Of a stretch of DNA of 64,000 bases, positions 1 to 9,724 are shown one piece after another (within the stretch, counting starts at the first letter, position 1; every line of letters starts with the position of its first letter). Where the stretch lies: assembly GCA_029027985.1 (NCBI GenBank), contig CP119076.1:4028422-4092421 (forward strand). Reading direction: 5' to 3'. The position numbers and the translations under genes were made by a program. The DNA is from Klebsiella aerogenes (lineage in GTDB: Bacteria > Pseudomonadota > Gammaproteobacteria > Enterobacterales > Enterobacteriaceae). The notes beneath the pieces are model-generated. The model saw only the letters and a program-made list of their open reading frames with translations, had not been told where the DNA came from and searched no databases.

Positions 1-278
1 TGATGCGGCATCAATGATGGATAGCCAGCGAAAGCCGGTTTTGCGCTGGTCAGCGCCGCTTCATCAGAACTGATGCTCCCCGAGTTCGCCGCCCACACGC
101 CTTCATGGGTCTTCGTTATCAGCTGATGCTGCGCATTCAGATTCTGCCCCATCGCCGCAATATGCGTACTTTCGGTACCGCCGCTGTTCGCAGCCCAGGG
201 AATCGTTACATCAGCCGCGCAGGCCAGACCGGATACGAACGTCGTGGCTAACAGCGCCGTGGTTAAAAAGCGTTTCAT
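1..278 (-). CDS. Putative secreted protein, 5' part only
   Basis: The gene starts at ATG 278 behind a GAGGTG ribosome site and runs off the left edge after 92 codons without a stop. The first 21-22 residues form a classic signal peptide (MKRF, a hydrophobic stretch, then CAA/D), so the product is probably periplasmic or exported. The mature part is rich in Ala, Ser, Thr and Asn and carries the motif WAANSG twice, near residues 28-33 and 67-72. I do not recognise the family and assign no function. It lies downstream of lpd in the same orientation, where E. coli has yacH, but what is visible does not look like YacH. A strong terminator separates it from lpd, so it should have its own promoter. 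Confidence 0.7.
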   Translation of the reverse strand, partial: MKRFLTTALLATTFVSGLACAADVTIPWAANSGGTESTHIAAMGQNLNAQHQLITKTHEGVWAANSGSISSDEAALTSAKPAFAGYPSLMPH

Positions 279-288
279 TTTACACCTC

Positions 289-342
289 ATACATAATTAA
301 CTACCTACTAGTTTAGGAAGTTATTATGTGCAAATTATGTAT
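289..342. repeat. 10-bp inverted repeat upstream of the secreted-protein gene
   Basis: ATACATAATT at 289-298 is matched by its exact reverse complement at 333-342, with 34 nt between. It sits directly in front of the start at 278, within or beside the likely promoter. A -35-like TTGCAC with a 17-nt spacer to TAGTAG lies between the arms on the minus strand. It could be a split operator or a leader hairpin; no regulator can be named. Confidence 0.4.
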
Positions 343-390
343 AAGGTGTAGCGGTTTATTAATGTAGACATAGTTCTAAACATCAGACAT

Positions 391-414
391 AAAAAAGCGG
401 CTCCAGGAGCCGCT
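391..414 (-). terminator. Rho-independent terminator of the pdh/lpd operon
   Basis: Nine-base perfect stem at 396-404 and 406-414 with a single-base apex as written (a few pairs will open in practice). On the minus strand it is followed by a run of six T. It lies 25 nt past the lpd stop and ends the pdhR-aceEF-lpd transcription unit. Confidence 0.85.
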
Positions 415-439
415 TATCCATTTTGCCTGAAAGAAAAAG

Positions 440-1864
440 TTACTTTTTCTTCGCTTTGGCATTCGGCAGATCGGTGATGCTGCCTTCGAAGACTTCTGCC
501 GCCAGGCCCACGGACTCGTGCAGTGTCGGGTGAGCGTGGATAGTCAGCGCGATATCTTCAGCGTCGCAACCCATTTCGATAGCCAGACCGATTTCACCCA
601 GCAGCTCGCCGCCGTTGGTGCCGACAATCGCGCCGCCGATAACACGGTGGGTCTCTTTGTCGAAGATCAGTTTGGTCATACCGTCTGCGCAGTCGGAAGC
701 GATAGCACGGCCGGAAGCTGCCCACGGGAAGGTGGCGGTTTCGTAGCTGATGCCTTTTTCTTTCGCTTCTTTCTCAGTCAGACCAACCCATGCAACTTCT
801 GGTTCAGTGTACGCGATGGACGGGATAACTTTCGGATCGAAGTAGTGTTTCAGGCCGGAGATAACTTCTGCGGCAACGTGACCTTCGTGCACGCCTTTGT
901 GCGCCAGCATCGGCTGACCGACGATATCGCCGATAGCAAAGATGTGCGGCACGTTGGTGCGCATTTGTTTGTCAACGCGGATGAAGCCGCGATCGTCAAC
1001 TTCAACGCCTGCTTTACCTGCTTCGAGGTTTTTACCATTCGGTACGCGACCGATAGCCACCAGCACCGCGTCGTAACGCTGCGCTTCAGCCGGCGCTTTT
1101 TTGCCTTCCATGGAAACGTAAATACCGTCTTCTTTCGCTTCAACGGCAGTCACTTTGGTTTCCAGCATCAGGTTGAATTTCTTGCTGATGCGTTTAGTGA
1201 AGACTTTAACCACGTCTTTGTCGGCAGCCGGGATAACCTGATCGAACATTTCAACCACGTCAATCTCTGAACCCAGCGCATGGTATACGGTACCCATTTC
1301 CAGACCGATGATACCGCCGCCCATAACCAGCATGCGTTTCGGTACAGATTTCAGTTCCAGAGCGTCGGTGGAGTCCCATACGCGCGGATCTTCATGCGGG
1401 ATAAACGGCAGCTGAATCGGACGGGAGCCCGCCGCGATGATCGCGTTGTCGAAGTTGATGACGGTTTTGCCGTTTTCACCTTCCACTTCCAGGGTGTTAG
1501 CGCCGGTGAATTTACCCAGACCGTTAACCACCTTCACTTTACGACCTTTGGCCATGCCAGCCAGACCACCGGTCAGCTGAGTGATAACTTTTTCTTTCCA
1601 GGTGCGGATCTTGTCAATGTCAGTTTTCGGTTCGCCGAAAACGATGCCGTGTTCGGCCAGCGCTTTCGCTTCTTCGATAACTTTAGCAACGTGCAGCAGT
1701 GCTTTAGAAGGGATACAGCCAACGTTCAGGCAAACGCCGCCCAGGGAGCTGTAACGTTCTACGATGACGGTTTCCAGACCTAAATCAGCGCAACGGAAGG
1801 CTGCAGAGTAGCCTGCAGGACCTGCCCCAAGTACCACGACCTGAGTTTTGATTTCAGTACTCAT
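440..1864 (-). CDS. lpd: Dihydrolipoamide dehydrogenase (E3)
   Basis: 474-residue flavoprotein that reoxidises dihydrolipoyl groups with NAD+ and serves as E3 of the pyruvate and 2-oxoglutarate dehydrogenase complexes and of glycine cleavage. Visible are the FAD-binding GxGxxG at residues 13-18, the redox pair Cys45/Cys50 in GGVCLNVGCIPSK, a second dinucleotide motif GGGIIGLEMG near 182, and the C-terminal active-site HPTLHES. Two ATGs are adjacent. The second (1864) is chosen because it gives the usual length and better spacing from AGAGGT. The gene is last in the pdh operon, and the 206-nt gap from aceF holds a terminator-like hairpin and a promoter, so it can be expressed alone. Length and motifs are normal. 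Confidence 0.98.
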   Translation of the reverse strand: MSTEIKTQVVVLGAGPAGYSAAFRCADLGLETVIVERYSSLGGVCLNVGCIPSKALLHVAKVIEEAKALAEHGIVFGEPKTDIDKIRTWKEKVITQLTGGLAGMAKGRKVKVVNGLGKFTGANTLEVEGENGKTVINFDNAIIAAGSRPIQLPFIPHEDPRVWDSTDALELKSVPKRMLVMGGGIIGLEMGTVYHALGSEIDVVEMFDQVIPAADKDVVKVFTKRISKKFNLMLETKVTAVEAKEDGIYVSMEGKKAPAEAQRYDAVLVAIGRVPNGKNLEAGKAGVEVDDRGFIRVDKQMRTNVPHIFAIGDIVGQPMLAHKGVHEGHVAAEVISGLKHYFDPKVIPSIAYTEPEVAWVGLTEKEAKEKGISYETATFPWAASGRAIASDCADGMTKLIFDKETHRVIGGAIVGTNGGELLGEIGLAIEMGCDAEDIALTIHAHPTLHESVGLAAEVFEGSITDLPNAKAKKK

Positions 1865-1946
1865 CATGACCTCTGTAATTTATATCCGGCGGGTCTGACG
1901 CTATTATTCTTACGCCCAAGTCCACCGGGACGTTCTATCCGCGTGT

Positions 1947-1975
1947 ATTTTACAAAATTGTTAACAATTTTTAAA
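1947..1975 (-). promoter_or_regulatory. Candidate lpd promoter with a 16-bp palindrome in its spacer
   Basis: On the minus strand TTTAAA (1970-1975) and TAAAAT (1947-1952) are 17 nt apart. The spacer is largely filled by the perfect palindrome AAATTGTTAACAATTT (1955-1970). lpd is known to have its own promoter in E. coli under redox (ArcA) control. The sequence does not identify the factor that reads this palindrome. Confidence 0.5.
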
Positions 1976-2036
1976 CAACAAACGGCAAACGATTTTGTCC
2001 TTTGTTGCTGATAATCCCAAACATACTGAGATTATC

Positions 2037-2063
2037 AGAAAAAAGCCGGCCGTCAGGCCGGCT
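2037..2063 (-). terminator. Terminator after aceF
   Basis: Eight-base GC-rich stem AGCCGGCC/GGCCGGCT at 2044-2051 and 2056-2063 with a 4-nt loop, followed on the minus strand by a T-rich tail. It begins 7 nt past the aceF stop. It should attenuate rather than abolish read-through into lpd, giving separate aceEF and aceEF-lpd transcripts. Confidence 0.8.
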
Positions 2064-2070
2064 TTTTCGA

Positions 2071-3966
2071 TTACATCACCAGGCGGCGAATGTCGCTCAA
2101 GGTGTTGTTAATGATGGTAATAAAGCGGGCACCATCAGCACCGTCGATCACGCGGTGGTCGAAGGACAGAGAGATCGGCATCATCAGACGCGGAACGAAC
2201 TCTTTACCATTCCATACTGGCTCCATCGCGGACTTAGATACGCCCAGGATGGCCACTTCCGGCGCGTTAACAATCGGCGCGAAGTGGGTCGTCCCCAGGC
2301 CGCCGATGCTGGAGATGGTGAAGCAACCGCCCTGCATTTCGCCAGCGGTCAGCTTACCATCGCGCGCTTTCTTAGAGATGGTCGTCAGTTCGCGAGACAG
2401 CTCGGTGATGCTCTTCTTGTTCACGTCTTTGAAGACCGGAACCACCAGACCGTTCGGAGTATCAACCGCGACGCCAATGTTGATGTATTTCTTCAGCGTC
2501 AGACGCTGACCATCTTCAGACAGAGAACTGTTGAAGCGCGGCATCTGTTCCAGAGCAGCGGCAACGGCTTTCATGATGAAGACCACCGGGGTGAATTTCA
2601 CGTCCAGTTTACGCTTCTCAGCTTCAGCATTCTGCTGCTTACGGAACGCTTCCAGATCGGTGATATCGGTTTTGTCGAAGTGCGTAACGTGCGGGATCAT
2701 CACCCAGTTACGGCTCAGGTTAGCACCAGAGATTTTCTGGATACGGCCCAGTTCCACTTCTTCGATTTCACCAAACTTGCTGAAGTCGACTTTCGGCCAC
2801 GGCAGCATGCCTGGCAGACCGCCGCCAGCGGCAGCAGCCGGTGCAGCTTCAGCGCGTTTAACCGCGTCTTTCACGTAAGCCTGAACGTCTTCGCGCAGGA
2901 TACGACCTTTACGGCCAGTCCCTTTCACTTTCGCCAGGTTAACGCCGAATTCGCGCGCCAGGCGGCGAATCAGCGGAGTCGCGTGAACATAAGCGTCGTT
3001 CTCAGCGAACTCGGTTTTACCTTCTGCTTTCGCAGCCGGTGCGGCAGCGGGTTTAGCAGCCTGAGCCGGTGCAGCAGCAGGGGCTGGAGCCGCCGCGGCA
3101 GCTGGAGCGGCAGCAGGTGCTGCGCCTTCTACTTCGAAGACCATGATCAGGGAACCGGTGGACACTTTGTCGCCGGTGCTGATTTTGATCTCTTTCACGG
3201 TACCCGCGAATGGCGCCGGAACTTCCATAGAGGCTTTGTCGCCTTCGACGGTGATCAGTGACTGTTCAGCGGCAATTTTATCGCCGACTTTCACCATCAC
3301 TTCGGTGACTTCAACTTCGTCGCCGCCGATATCCGGTACGTTAACGTCTTTCACGCCAGCCGCTGCTGCCGGTGCCGAGGCAGCCGGAGCGGCAGCCTGT
3401 GCCGGAGCGGCTGCAGGCGCAGCGCCCGCCACTTCGAAGACCATGATCAGGGAGCCGGTGGACACTTTGTCGCCGGTGTTGATTTTGATCTCTTTCACGG
3501 TACCCGCGAACGGTGCCGGAACTTCCATAGAAGCTTTGTCGCCTTCTACGGTGATCAGGGATTGCTCAGCGGCGATGGTGTCGCCCACTTTAACCATGAT
3601 TTCGGTGACTTCAACTTCATCGCCGCCGATATCCGGTACGTGAACTTCTTTCGCCGCGCTCGCTGCCGGCGCTGCTGCCGGTGCCGGAGCGGCCGCTTTC
3701 TCTTCCTGCGCAGGCGCAGCGGCTGCTGCACCCTCGGCGGAATCGAAAATCATAATCAGTTTGCCAGTCTCGGTTTTGTCGCCGACGGAGACTTTAATCT
3801 CTTTCACGACGCCAGCCTGCGGAGACGGGACTTCCATAGAGGCTTTGTCGCCTTCTACGGTGATCAGCGACTGTTCAGCTTCAACTTTGTCGCCAACTTT
3901 GACCAGGATCTCGGTGATTTCAACTTCATCAGCCCCGATGTCCGGTACTTTGATTTCGATAGCCAT
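2071..3966 (-). CDS. aceF: Dihydrolipoyllysine acetyltransferase (E2 of pyruvate dehydrogenase)
   Basis: 631 residues, the usual length. E2 forms the core of the complex and moves acetyl groups to CoA. From the N terminus there are three lipoyl domains, each with the lipoylation motif GDKASMEV (first Lys at residue 41, the others about 100 and 200 residues later). Long Ala/Pro linkers join them to a peripheral-subunit-binding domain around 325-365 and a catalytic domain ending in [13 protein letters not shown], whose His and Asp are catalytic. The DNA of lipoyl domains 2 and 3 is nearly identical. It starts 14 nt after aceE and is co-transcribed with it. Confidence 0.98.
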   Translation of the reverse strand: MAIEIKVPDIGADEVEITEILVKVGDKVEAEQSLITVEGDKASMEVPSPQAGVVKEIKVSVGDKTETGKLIMIFDSAEGAAAAAPAQEEKAAAPAPAAAPAASAAKEVHVPDIGGDEVEVTEIMVKVGDTIAAEQSLITVEGDKASMEVPAPFAGTVKEIKINTGDKVSTGSLIMVFEVAGAAPAAAPAQAAAPAASAPAAAAGVKDVNVPDIGGDEVEVTEVMVKVGDKIAAEQSLITVEGDKASMEVPAPFAGTVKEIKISTGDKVSTGSLIMVFEVEGAAPAAAPAAAAAPAPAAAPAQAAKPAAAPAAKAEGKTEFAENDAYVHATPLIRRLAREFGVNLAKVKGTGRKGRILREDVQAYVKDAVKRAEAAPAAAAGGGLPGMLPWPKVDFSKFGEIEEVELGRIQKISGANLSRNWVMIPHVTHFDKTDITDLEAFRKQQNAEAEKRKLDVKFTPVVFIMKAVAAALEQMPRFNSSLSEDGQRLTLKKYINIGVAVDTPNGLVVPVFKDVNKKSITELSRELTTISKKARDGKLTAGEMQGGCFTISSIGGLGTTHFAPIVNAPEVAILGVSKSAMEPVWNGKEFVPRLMMPISLSFDHRVIDGADGARFITIINNTLSDIRRLVM

Positions 3967-3980
3967 TGTTCTCTTACCTC

Positions 3981-6644
3981 TTACGCCAGACGCGGGTTAA
4001 CTTTATCTGCATCGATGTCGAATTTAGCGATGGCGTCAGCCACGACTTTCTTATCGATTTCACCACGTTTAGCCAGTTCGCCCAGCGCCGCAACAACCAC
4101 GTAGGAAGCATCCACTTCGAAGTGGTGACGCAGGTTTTCACGGCTGTCGGAACGACCGAAGCCATCGGTACCCAGTACGCGGTAATCATCAGCCGGTACG
4201 TAAGTACGAACCTGCTCGGCGAACAGTTTCATATAGTCAGTTGATGCCACTGCCGGAGCGTCGTTCATCACCTGAGCGATGTACGGAACGCGCGGAGTTT
4301 CCATCGGGTGCAGCATGTTCCAGCGTTCGCAATCCTGGCCGTCGCGCGCCAGTTCGGTGAAGGAGGTGACGCTGTACACGTCAGAGCCAACGCCGTAGTC
4401 TTTCGCCAGGATCTGCGCTGCTTCACGGACGTGACGCAGGATAGAACCGGAGCCCAGCAGCTGAACTTTACCTTTGCTACCTTCGAGGGTTTCGAGTTTG
4501 TAGATACCTTTACGGATACCTTCCTCGGCGCCTTCCGGCATGGCCGGCATGTGGTAGTTTTCGTTCAGCGTGGTGATGTAGTAGTAAACGTTCTCTTGCG
4601 CTTCGCCGTACATACGTACCAGACCGTCATGCATGATGACAGCAACTTCGTATGCGTAAGACGGGTCGTAGGAGATGCAGTTCGGGATAGTCAGAGACTG
4701 AATGTGGCTGTGACCATCTTCGTGCTGCAGACCTTCGCCGTTCAGCGTCGTACGACCGGAAGTACCGCCAATCAGGAAGCCGCGAGCCTGCTGATCGCCA
4801 GCCGCCCAGCACAGATCGCCGATACGCTGGAAGCCGAACATCGAGTAGTAGATGTAGAACGGAATCATCGGCAGGTCGTTGGTGCTGTAAGAGGTCGCAG
4901 CAGCCAGCCAGGATGCGCCTGCGCCCAGCTCGTTGATACCTTCCTGCAGGATCTGGCCTTTCTCGTCTTCTTTGTAGTATGCAACCTGCTCACGGTCCTG
5001 CGGGGTGTACTGCTGGCCGTTCGGGCTATAGATACCGATCTGACGGAACAGACCTTCCATACCGAAAGTACGCGCTTCATCGGCGATGATCGGCACCAGA
5101 CGATCTTTGATCGACTTGTTCTTCAGCATCACGTTCAGGGCGCGAACGAAAGCGATAGTGGTGGAGATTTCTTTGTTTTGCTCTTCCAGCAGCGCGCTGA
5201 AGTCGGCCAGGGTCGGCAGCTCCAGTTTCTCAGTGAATTTCGGCTGACGAGTCGGCAGGTAGCCGTTCAGCTTCTCACGTTGAGCATGCAGGTAGGAGTG
5301 CTCTTCGGAACCTTCCGGGAAGGTCACGTACGGCAGTTTTTCGATATCGGCATCAGCCACCGGCACATTGAAACGATCGCGGACGTAGCGAACGCCATCC
5401 ATGTTCATTTTCTTAACCTGGTGCGCGATGTTTTTACCTTCAGCGGTGTCGCCCATACCATAACCTTTGATGGTATGCGCCAGAATCACGGTCGGCTGGC
5501 CTTTGGTATCCTGCGCTTTTTTCAGTGCGGCAAAGACTTTCTTCGGATCGTGACCACCGCGGTTCAGTGCCCAGATCTGCTCATCGGTCCAGTCAGCAAC
5601 CAGCGCTGCGGTTTCCGGGTATTTACCGAAGAAGTGCTCACGAACATACGCGCCATCTTTGGATTTGAAGGTCTGGTAGTCGCCGTCAACGGTTTCGTTC
5701 ATCAGCTGAATCAGCTTACCGCTGGTGTCTTTACGCAGCAGCTCATCCCAACGACCGCCCCAGATAACCTTGATAACGTTCCAGCCAGCACCACCGAAGA
5801 TGCCTTCCAGTTCGTTAATGATTTTACCGTTACCGGTGACCGGGCCATCCAGACGCTGCAGGTTGCAGTTGATGACGAAGACCAGGTTGTCCAGTTTTTC
5901 ACGGGTCGCGATGGTGATGGCGCCTTTAGATTCCGGCTCATCCATCTCGCCGTCGCCCAGGAAGGCGTAAACGGTTTGTGCAGAGGTGTCTTTCAGACCG
6001 CGGTGTTCCAGATATTTCAGGAATTTAGCCTGATAGATTGCGCCCAACGGCCCCAGACCCATCGATACGGTCGGGAACTGCCAGAATTCCGGCATCAGTT
6101 TCGGGTGCGGATAAGAGGACAGACCATTACCGTGAACTTCCTGACGGAAGTTGTTCATCTGCTCTTCAGTCAGACGACCTTCCAGGAAGGCACGTGCGTA
6201 AACGCCCGGAGAGATGTGGCCCTGGAAGTAAACCAGATCGCCGCCGTCTTTCTCAGTGCGCGCACGGAAGAAGTGGTTGAAGCAAACTTCGTAGAAGGTC
6301 GCGGAAGACTGGTAGGATGCCATGTGGCCGCCCAGTTCCAGATCTTTCTTCGATGCGCGCAGAACGGTCATGATGGCGTTCCAACGGATCGCTGAACGAA
6401 TACGGCGTTCCAGCTCCAGATTACCCGGGTATTCCGGTTCATCTTCAACGGCAATAGTGTTGACATAATTATGAGCTGCCGCACCGGCCGCTACTTTCAC
6501 GCCGCCTTTGCGGGCCTCTGAAAGAAGCTGGTCGATCAGATACTGAGCACGCTCAACACCTTCTTCACGGATGACCGATTCGATCGCCTGTTGCCAGTCG
6601 CGAGTTTCGATCGGATCCACGTCATTTTGGAAACGTTCTGACAT
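3981..6644 (-). CDS. aceE: Pyruvate dehydrogenase E1 component, homodimeric type
   Basis: 887 residues, identical in length to the E. coli enzyme. It decarboxylates pyruvate on thiamine diphosphate and reductively acetylates the lipoyl groups of AceF. The ThDP/Mg motif is present as [12 protein letters not shown] through [10 protein letters not shown] near residues 229-270. The flexible inner loop around residue 400 contains the HTIKGYGMG segment. The start is ATG 6644 with AAGGA 9 nt upstream. The gene follows pdhR by 139 nt, a gap that contains a long hairpin. PdhR acting at the upstream operator should control the whole operon in response to pyruvate. Confidence 0.98.
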   Translation of the reverse strand: MSERFQNDVDPIETRDWQQAIESVIREEGVERAQYLIDQLLSEARKGGVKVAAGAAAHNYVNTIAVEDEPEYPGNLELERRIRSAIRWNAIMTVLRASKKDLELGGHMASYQSSATFYEVCFNHFFRARTEKDGGDLVYFQGHISPGVYARAFLEGRLTEEQMNNFRQEVHGNGLSSYPHPKLMPEFWQFPTVSMGLGPLGAIYQAKFLKYLEHRGLKDTSAQTVYAFLGDGEMDEPESKGAITIATREKLDNLVFVINCNLQRLDGPVTGNGKIINELEGIFGGAGWNVIKVIWGGRWDELLRKDTSGKLIQLMNETVDGDYQTFKSKDGAYVREHFFGKYPETAALVADWTDEQIWALNRGGHDPKKVFAALKKAQDTKGQPTVILAHTIKGYGMGDTAEGKNIAHQVKKMNMDGVRYVRDRFNVPVADADIEKLPYVTFPEGSEEHSYLHAQREKLNGYLPTRQPKFTEKLELPTLADFSALLEEQNKEISTTIAFVRALNVMLKNKSIKDRLVPIIADEARTFGMEGLFRQIGIYSPNGQQYTPQDREQVAYYKEDEKGQILQEGINELGAGASWLAAATSYSTNDLPMIPFYIYYSMFGFQRIGDLCWAAGDQQARGFLIGGTSGRTTLNGEGLQHEDGHSHIQSLTIPNCISYDPSYAYEVAVIMHDGLVRMYGEAQENVYYYITTLNENYHMPAMPEGAEEGIRKGIYKLETLEGSKGKVQLLGSGSILRHVREAAQILAKDYGVGSDVYSVTSFTELARDGQDCERWNMLHPMETPRVPYIAQVMNDAPAVASTDYMKLFAEQVRTYVPADDYRVLGTDGFGRSDSRENLRHHFEVDASYVVVAALGELAKRGEIDKKVVADAIAKFDIDADKVNPRLA

Positions 6645-6682
6645 GGGGGTATTCCTTATCTATCTAATCGTTGATTTAACTG

Positions 6683-6750
6683 GAACCTGTCCCATTGAAC
6701 TCTTTGTTCTTCTCTATTCTGAACAACCAAAAATTCAATAAGACAGGTTC
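6683..6750 (-). promoter_or_regulatory. Long nested hairpin between pdhR and aceE
   Basis: Three inverted repeats are nested about one centre: GAACCTGTC (6683-6691) with 6742-6750, ATTGAA (6694-6699) with 6734-6739, and TTGTTC (6704-6709) with 6721-6726. In the pdhR-aceEF mRNA they make a 68-nt stem-loop with small internal loops. There is no T tract, so it is not a simple terminator. From memory the E. coli interval has a similar outer stem. It may set the pdhR:aceE expression ratio or protect the aceE mRNA 5' end. Confidence 0.6.
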
Positions 6751-6783
6751 TGCGTTTAGTTGCCGCGCTCTAAAAAATGGCGC

Positions 6784-7563
6784 TTAAGAACCGGAGTTCT
6801 CGTCCTTTCGTTGCTGTAAACGACGCAGTGAACGCTCTCTACGACTCTGTTCACGGCTACGATCCAGCAAAATTTCCTCAATGAACGCCAGGTGACGGTG
6901 CGACGCCTCACGCGCCTGCTCCGGCTCCCCGGCCATTATCGCCTCAAAAATACGAGTACGATGGTTGCTGACCAACGGGAGCATTTCCCGGCGGGCATAC
7001 AGCAATTCAAAGTTCTGACGAACGTTCTGTGCCAGCATCGGCTCCATACACCTTAGCAGATGGAGCAACACCACATTATGCGCCGCTTCGGTGACGGCGA
7101 TTTGGTACTGGACGACAGCGTCGGATTCGGCGTCGAGATCGCCGGACTGTTGGGCCCGTTCAATGGCTTGATGCAGCTCGCGAATACGGTCGCGATCTTC
7201 ATCATTGCAGCGCAGCGCCGCATAATAGGCTGCGATGCCTTCCAGCGCGTGACGGGTTTCCAGCAGATCGAATTGGGATTCAGGGTGGTCGGACAGTAGC
7301 TCGACCAGCGGGTCGCTAAAGCTCTGCCATAGGCTGCTCTGTACAAAGGTTCCACCGCCCTGGCGACGAAGCAACAGGCCCTTGGCTTCAAGGCGCTGAA
7401 TCGCCTCACGGAGCGAGGGACGGGAAACGTCGAACTGTTTTGCCAGTTCGCGTTCAGGCGGGAGTTTTTCACCGGGGCGCAATGTCCCCTCAAGAATCAG
7501 AAACTCCAGCTGCTGCTCTATCACATCAGATAGTTTTGGTTGGCGGATCTTGCTGTAGGCCAT
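6784..7563 (-). CDS. pdhR: Pyruvate-sensing transcriptional repressor PdhR (GntR/FadR type)
   Basis: 259 residues. An N-terminal GntR winged helix (about residues 8-75, with [30 protein letters not shown]) is followed by an all-helical FCD effector domain (about 95-220). Pyruvate releases it from DNA, de-repressing the pdh operon and respiratory genes. The reading frame is open to 7608, but the start is placed at MAYSKIRQ (7563). That matches the family, and an earlier start would lie inside the operator. It is first in the pdhR-aceEF-lpd operon and autoregulated through the adjacent box. Confidence 0.96.
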   Translation of the reverse strand: MAYSKIRQPKLSDVIEQQLEFLILEGTLRPGEKLPPERELAKQFDVSRPSLREAIQRLEAKGLLLRRQGGGTFVQSSLWQSFSDPLVELLSDHPESQFDLLETRHALEGIAAYYAALRCNDEDRDRIRELHQAIERAQQSGDLDAESDAVVQYQIAVTEAAHNVVLLHLLRCMEPMLAQNVRQNFELLYARREMLPLVSNHRTRIFEAIMAGEPEQAREASHRHLAFIEEILLDRSREQSRRERSLRRLQQRKDENSGS

Positions 7564-7593
7564 ATTCCCTGTCTCTGCCATTCGCCCGGAGTC

Positions 7594-7610
7594 AATTGGT
7601 CTTACCAATT
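7594..7610. promoter_or_regulatory. PdhR operator
   Basis: A perfect 8-bp inverted repeat, AATTGGTCTTACCAATT, agrees with the known PdhR box ATTGGTNNNACCAAT. It ends 31 nt upstream of the pdhR start, as expected for repression of the operon promoter. Confidence 0.92.
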
Positions 7611-8211
7611 TAAAGTTCGTAGCGCTAAAGTAACAAAGTATTCACCTTCTGTCCATACAGGTTTTGATTGAAATCAGTAAACCAGGCCTTTTTTAACAAC
7701 CTTACAGAAATAACGTTTCAGAAATGTAACCTTGCACAAAAATTACATTTACCCAGTAAGAGGTATCATTAACGTTATATAAACGAAAAAATACGCTTTC
7801 TGAACCGATTCACCCGCCATATAAACGCAATCAAAAGCACATTTTATGAATGAATAATCAATTTGGGTCATCTTGAAGAGATATATAAAAAGATGACAAA
7901 TGGTGTCTTTTTGTTCACTCCGTCATCATCCCTTCATAAAGCAGGTGCATTCGCACGCCCTTACCATTATTCTCCATAACACGAAAGGCCTTCGAGATAA
8001 TTTATGCCTCGCCTGCCGTAAAGAAATTAATACAAAGACGGAATTTCATAATTACACAAACACAACAATGTGTGCGTTGCGTCACTTGGGTAAAAACTGG
8101 CCTCAAACGCCTTGAAATTAGCTAACTATGCTATTTGGCAGAGACGGACAGCGAAGCAGCAACCTGAAGGATGAAGCGTATAAACATAATAACCACACAC
8201 GAGGTTTCATG
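7611..8211. promoter_or_regulatory. Divergent pdhR/aroP intergenic region
   Basis: About 600 nt of AT-rich DNA carrying the pdhR promoter to the left and aroP promoters to the right. A TGTAA (7725-7729) and a TTACA (7743-7747) form a spaced inverted repeat resembling half-sites of TyrR boxes (TGTAAA-N6-TTTACA), but the spacing is wrong, so this is only a weak candidate. Small open frames here show no ribosome site or coding character. No terminator or mobile element is visible. Confidence 0.5.
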
Positions 8212-9579
8212 ATGGAAGGTCAACAGCATGGCGATCGACTCAAGCGCGGCTTGAAGAACCGCCATATACAGCTCATTGCGCTAGGAGGCGCTATTGGTAC
8301 GGGCTTATTCCTGGGTAGTGCGTCAGTCATTCAATCTGCAGGTCCTGGTATTATCCTCGGCTACGCTGTCGCCGGGTTTATCGCCTTCCTGATCATGCGT
8401 CAGCTCGGCGAAATGGTCGTTGAAGAACCGGTTGCCGGTTCGTTCAGTCATTTCGCCTACAAATACTGGGGCGGCTTTGCTGGCTTCGCCTCCGGTTGGA
8501 ACTACTGGGTGCTGTACGTACTGGTCGCCATGGCGGAGCTCACCGCCGTCGGCAAATATATCCAGTTCTGGTGGCCGGAAATTCCCACCTGGGTCTCCGC
8601 TGCGGTCTTCTTCATCGCCATTAACGCGATTAACCTGACCAACGTGAAAGTCTTCGGTGAAATGGAGTTCTGGTTCGCGATTATCAAAGTGGTCGCGGTC
8701 GTCGCAATGATCCTGTTCGGCGCCTGGTTGCTGTTCAGCGGCAACGGCGGCCCGCAGGCCACCGTGCGTAACCTGTGGGATCAAGGCGGCTTCCTGCCGC
8801 ACGGCTTCACCGGCCTGGTGATGATGATGGCGATCATTATGTTCTCGTTCGGCGGCCTGGAGCTGGTGGGGATCACCGCAGCGGAAGCAGACAACCCGGA
8901 AAAGAGCATCCCGAAAGCCACTAACCAGGTAATCTACCGTATCCTTATTTTCTATGTAGGCTCGCTGGCGGTGCTGCTCTCCCTGCTGCCGTGGACGCGC
9001 GTGACCGCGGATACCAGCCCGTTCGTTCTGATCTTCCATGAACTCGGCGACACGCTGGTGGCGAACGCTCTGAACATCGTGGTGCTGACGGCGGCGCTCT
9101 CGGTCTATAACAGCTGCGTCTACTGCAACAGCCGCATGCTGTTTGGCCTCGCGCAGCAGGGCAATGCGCCGAAAGCGCTGCTCAGCGTCGACAAACGCGG
9201 CGTGCCGGTCAACACCATCCTGGTGTCAGCGGTGGTCACCGCGCTGTGCGTATTGATCAACTATCTGGCGCCGGAATCGGCATTCGGCCTGCTGATGGCG
9301 CTGGTCGTCTCCGCATTGGTGATTAACTGGGCGATGATCAGCCTCGCGCACATCAAGTTCCGTCGGGCGAAGCAACAGGAAGGCGTGAAGACGCGTTTCC
9401 CGGCGCTGTTCTATCCGCTGGGCAACTGGGTGTGCCTGCTGTTTATGGTGGCGGTATTAGTCATCATGCTGATCACCCCGGGGATGGCGATTTCGGTATG
9501 GCTGATCCCGGTATGGATTGTGATTCTCGGCATTGGTTATCTGTTTAAACAGAAAAGTGCGGGCATCGTAAAAGCATAA
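8212..9579 (+). CDS. aroP: Aromatic amino acid:proton symporter AroP
   Basis: 455-residue inner-membrane permease of the amino-acid/polyamine/organocation superfamily that imports Phe, Tyr and Trp. The N terminus carries the consensus GLKNRHIQLIALGGAIGTGLFLGS of the amino-acid transporter family, and about 12 hydrophobic helices follow. The start is ATG 8212, 7 nt after a GAGG, giving MEGQQHG as in E. coli. An upstream in-frame extension was rejected. It is monocistronic. In E. coli it is repressed by TyrR; no convincing box was found here. Confidence 0.97.
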   Translation: MEGQQHGDRLKRGLKNRHIQLIALGGAIGTGLFLGSASVIQSAGPGIILGYAVAGFIAFLIMRQLGEMVVEEPVAGSFSHFAYKYWGGFAGFASGWNYWVLYVLVAMAELTAVGKYIQFWWPEIPTWVSAAVFFIAINAINLTNVKVFGEMEFWFAIIKVVAVVAMILFGAWLLFSGNGGPQATVRNLWDQGGFLPHGFTGLVMMMAIIMFSFGGLELVGITAAEADNPEKSIPKATNQVIYRILIFYVGSLAVLLSLLPWTRVTADTSPFVLIFHELGDTLVANALNIVVLTAALSVYNSCVYCNSRMLFGLAQQGNAPKALLSVDKRGVPVNTILVSAVVTALCVLINYLAPESAFGLLMALVVSALVINWAMISLAHIKFRRAKQQEGVKTRFPALFYPLGNWVCLLFMVAVLVIMLITPGMAISVWLIPVWIVILGIGYLFKQKSAGIVKA

Positions 9580-9594
9580 TAATACATCTCTTAA

Positions 9595-9627
9595 CGCCGT
9601 GTTCGTTCGCTGCTGACGGGCACGGCG
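9595..9627 (+). terminator. Possible aroP terminator hairpin
   Basis: CGCCGTG (9595-9601) and CACGGCG (9621-9627) pair perfectly across 19 nt, starting 16 nt past the aroP stop. There is no proper T tract, so it may be a 3'-end stabilising hairpin or a factor-assisted stop. Confidence 0.4.
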
Positions 9628-9630
9628 CAT

Positions 9631-9646
9631 TGTTATCTACCTCACA
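9631..9646 (+). promoter_or_regulatory. Candidate CRP site upstream of the arabinoside operon
   Basis: TGTTA-N6-TCACA matches the CRP core TGTGA-N6-TCACA at 9 of 10 positions. It lies 110 nt upstream of the transporter start, with AT-rich -10-like sequence about 30-40 nt downstream, as in a class II arrangement. Catabolite control would suit a secondary sugar operon. Confidence 0.45.
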
Positions 9647-9724
9647 CTTTCCTTTCTATAACCGTTTTATCCATATCGTTGACGGATTACTGCAACGTAA
9701 TTCCCGGCGTCGCAACCAATAATT

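Noticed and set aside
4308-6395. 695-codon open frame antisense to aceE
   Set aside because: It mirrors aceE codon usage (no stops because of GC-rich third positions), has no ribosome site and no recognisable domain. The similar long antisense frames at 2002-3261, 21745-22731 and 30086-31762 were rejected for the same reason.
7725-7747. Possible TyrR box upstream of aroP
   Set aside because: The half-sites TGTAA and TTACA are present, but the spacing is far from the N6 of a TyrR box. Kept only as a note in the intergenic entry.
7900-8115. 71-codon plus-strand frame between pdhR and aroP
   Set aside because: Intergenic AT-rich sequence without a ribosome site or coding bias.
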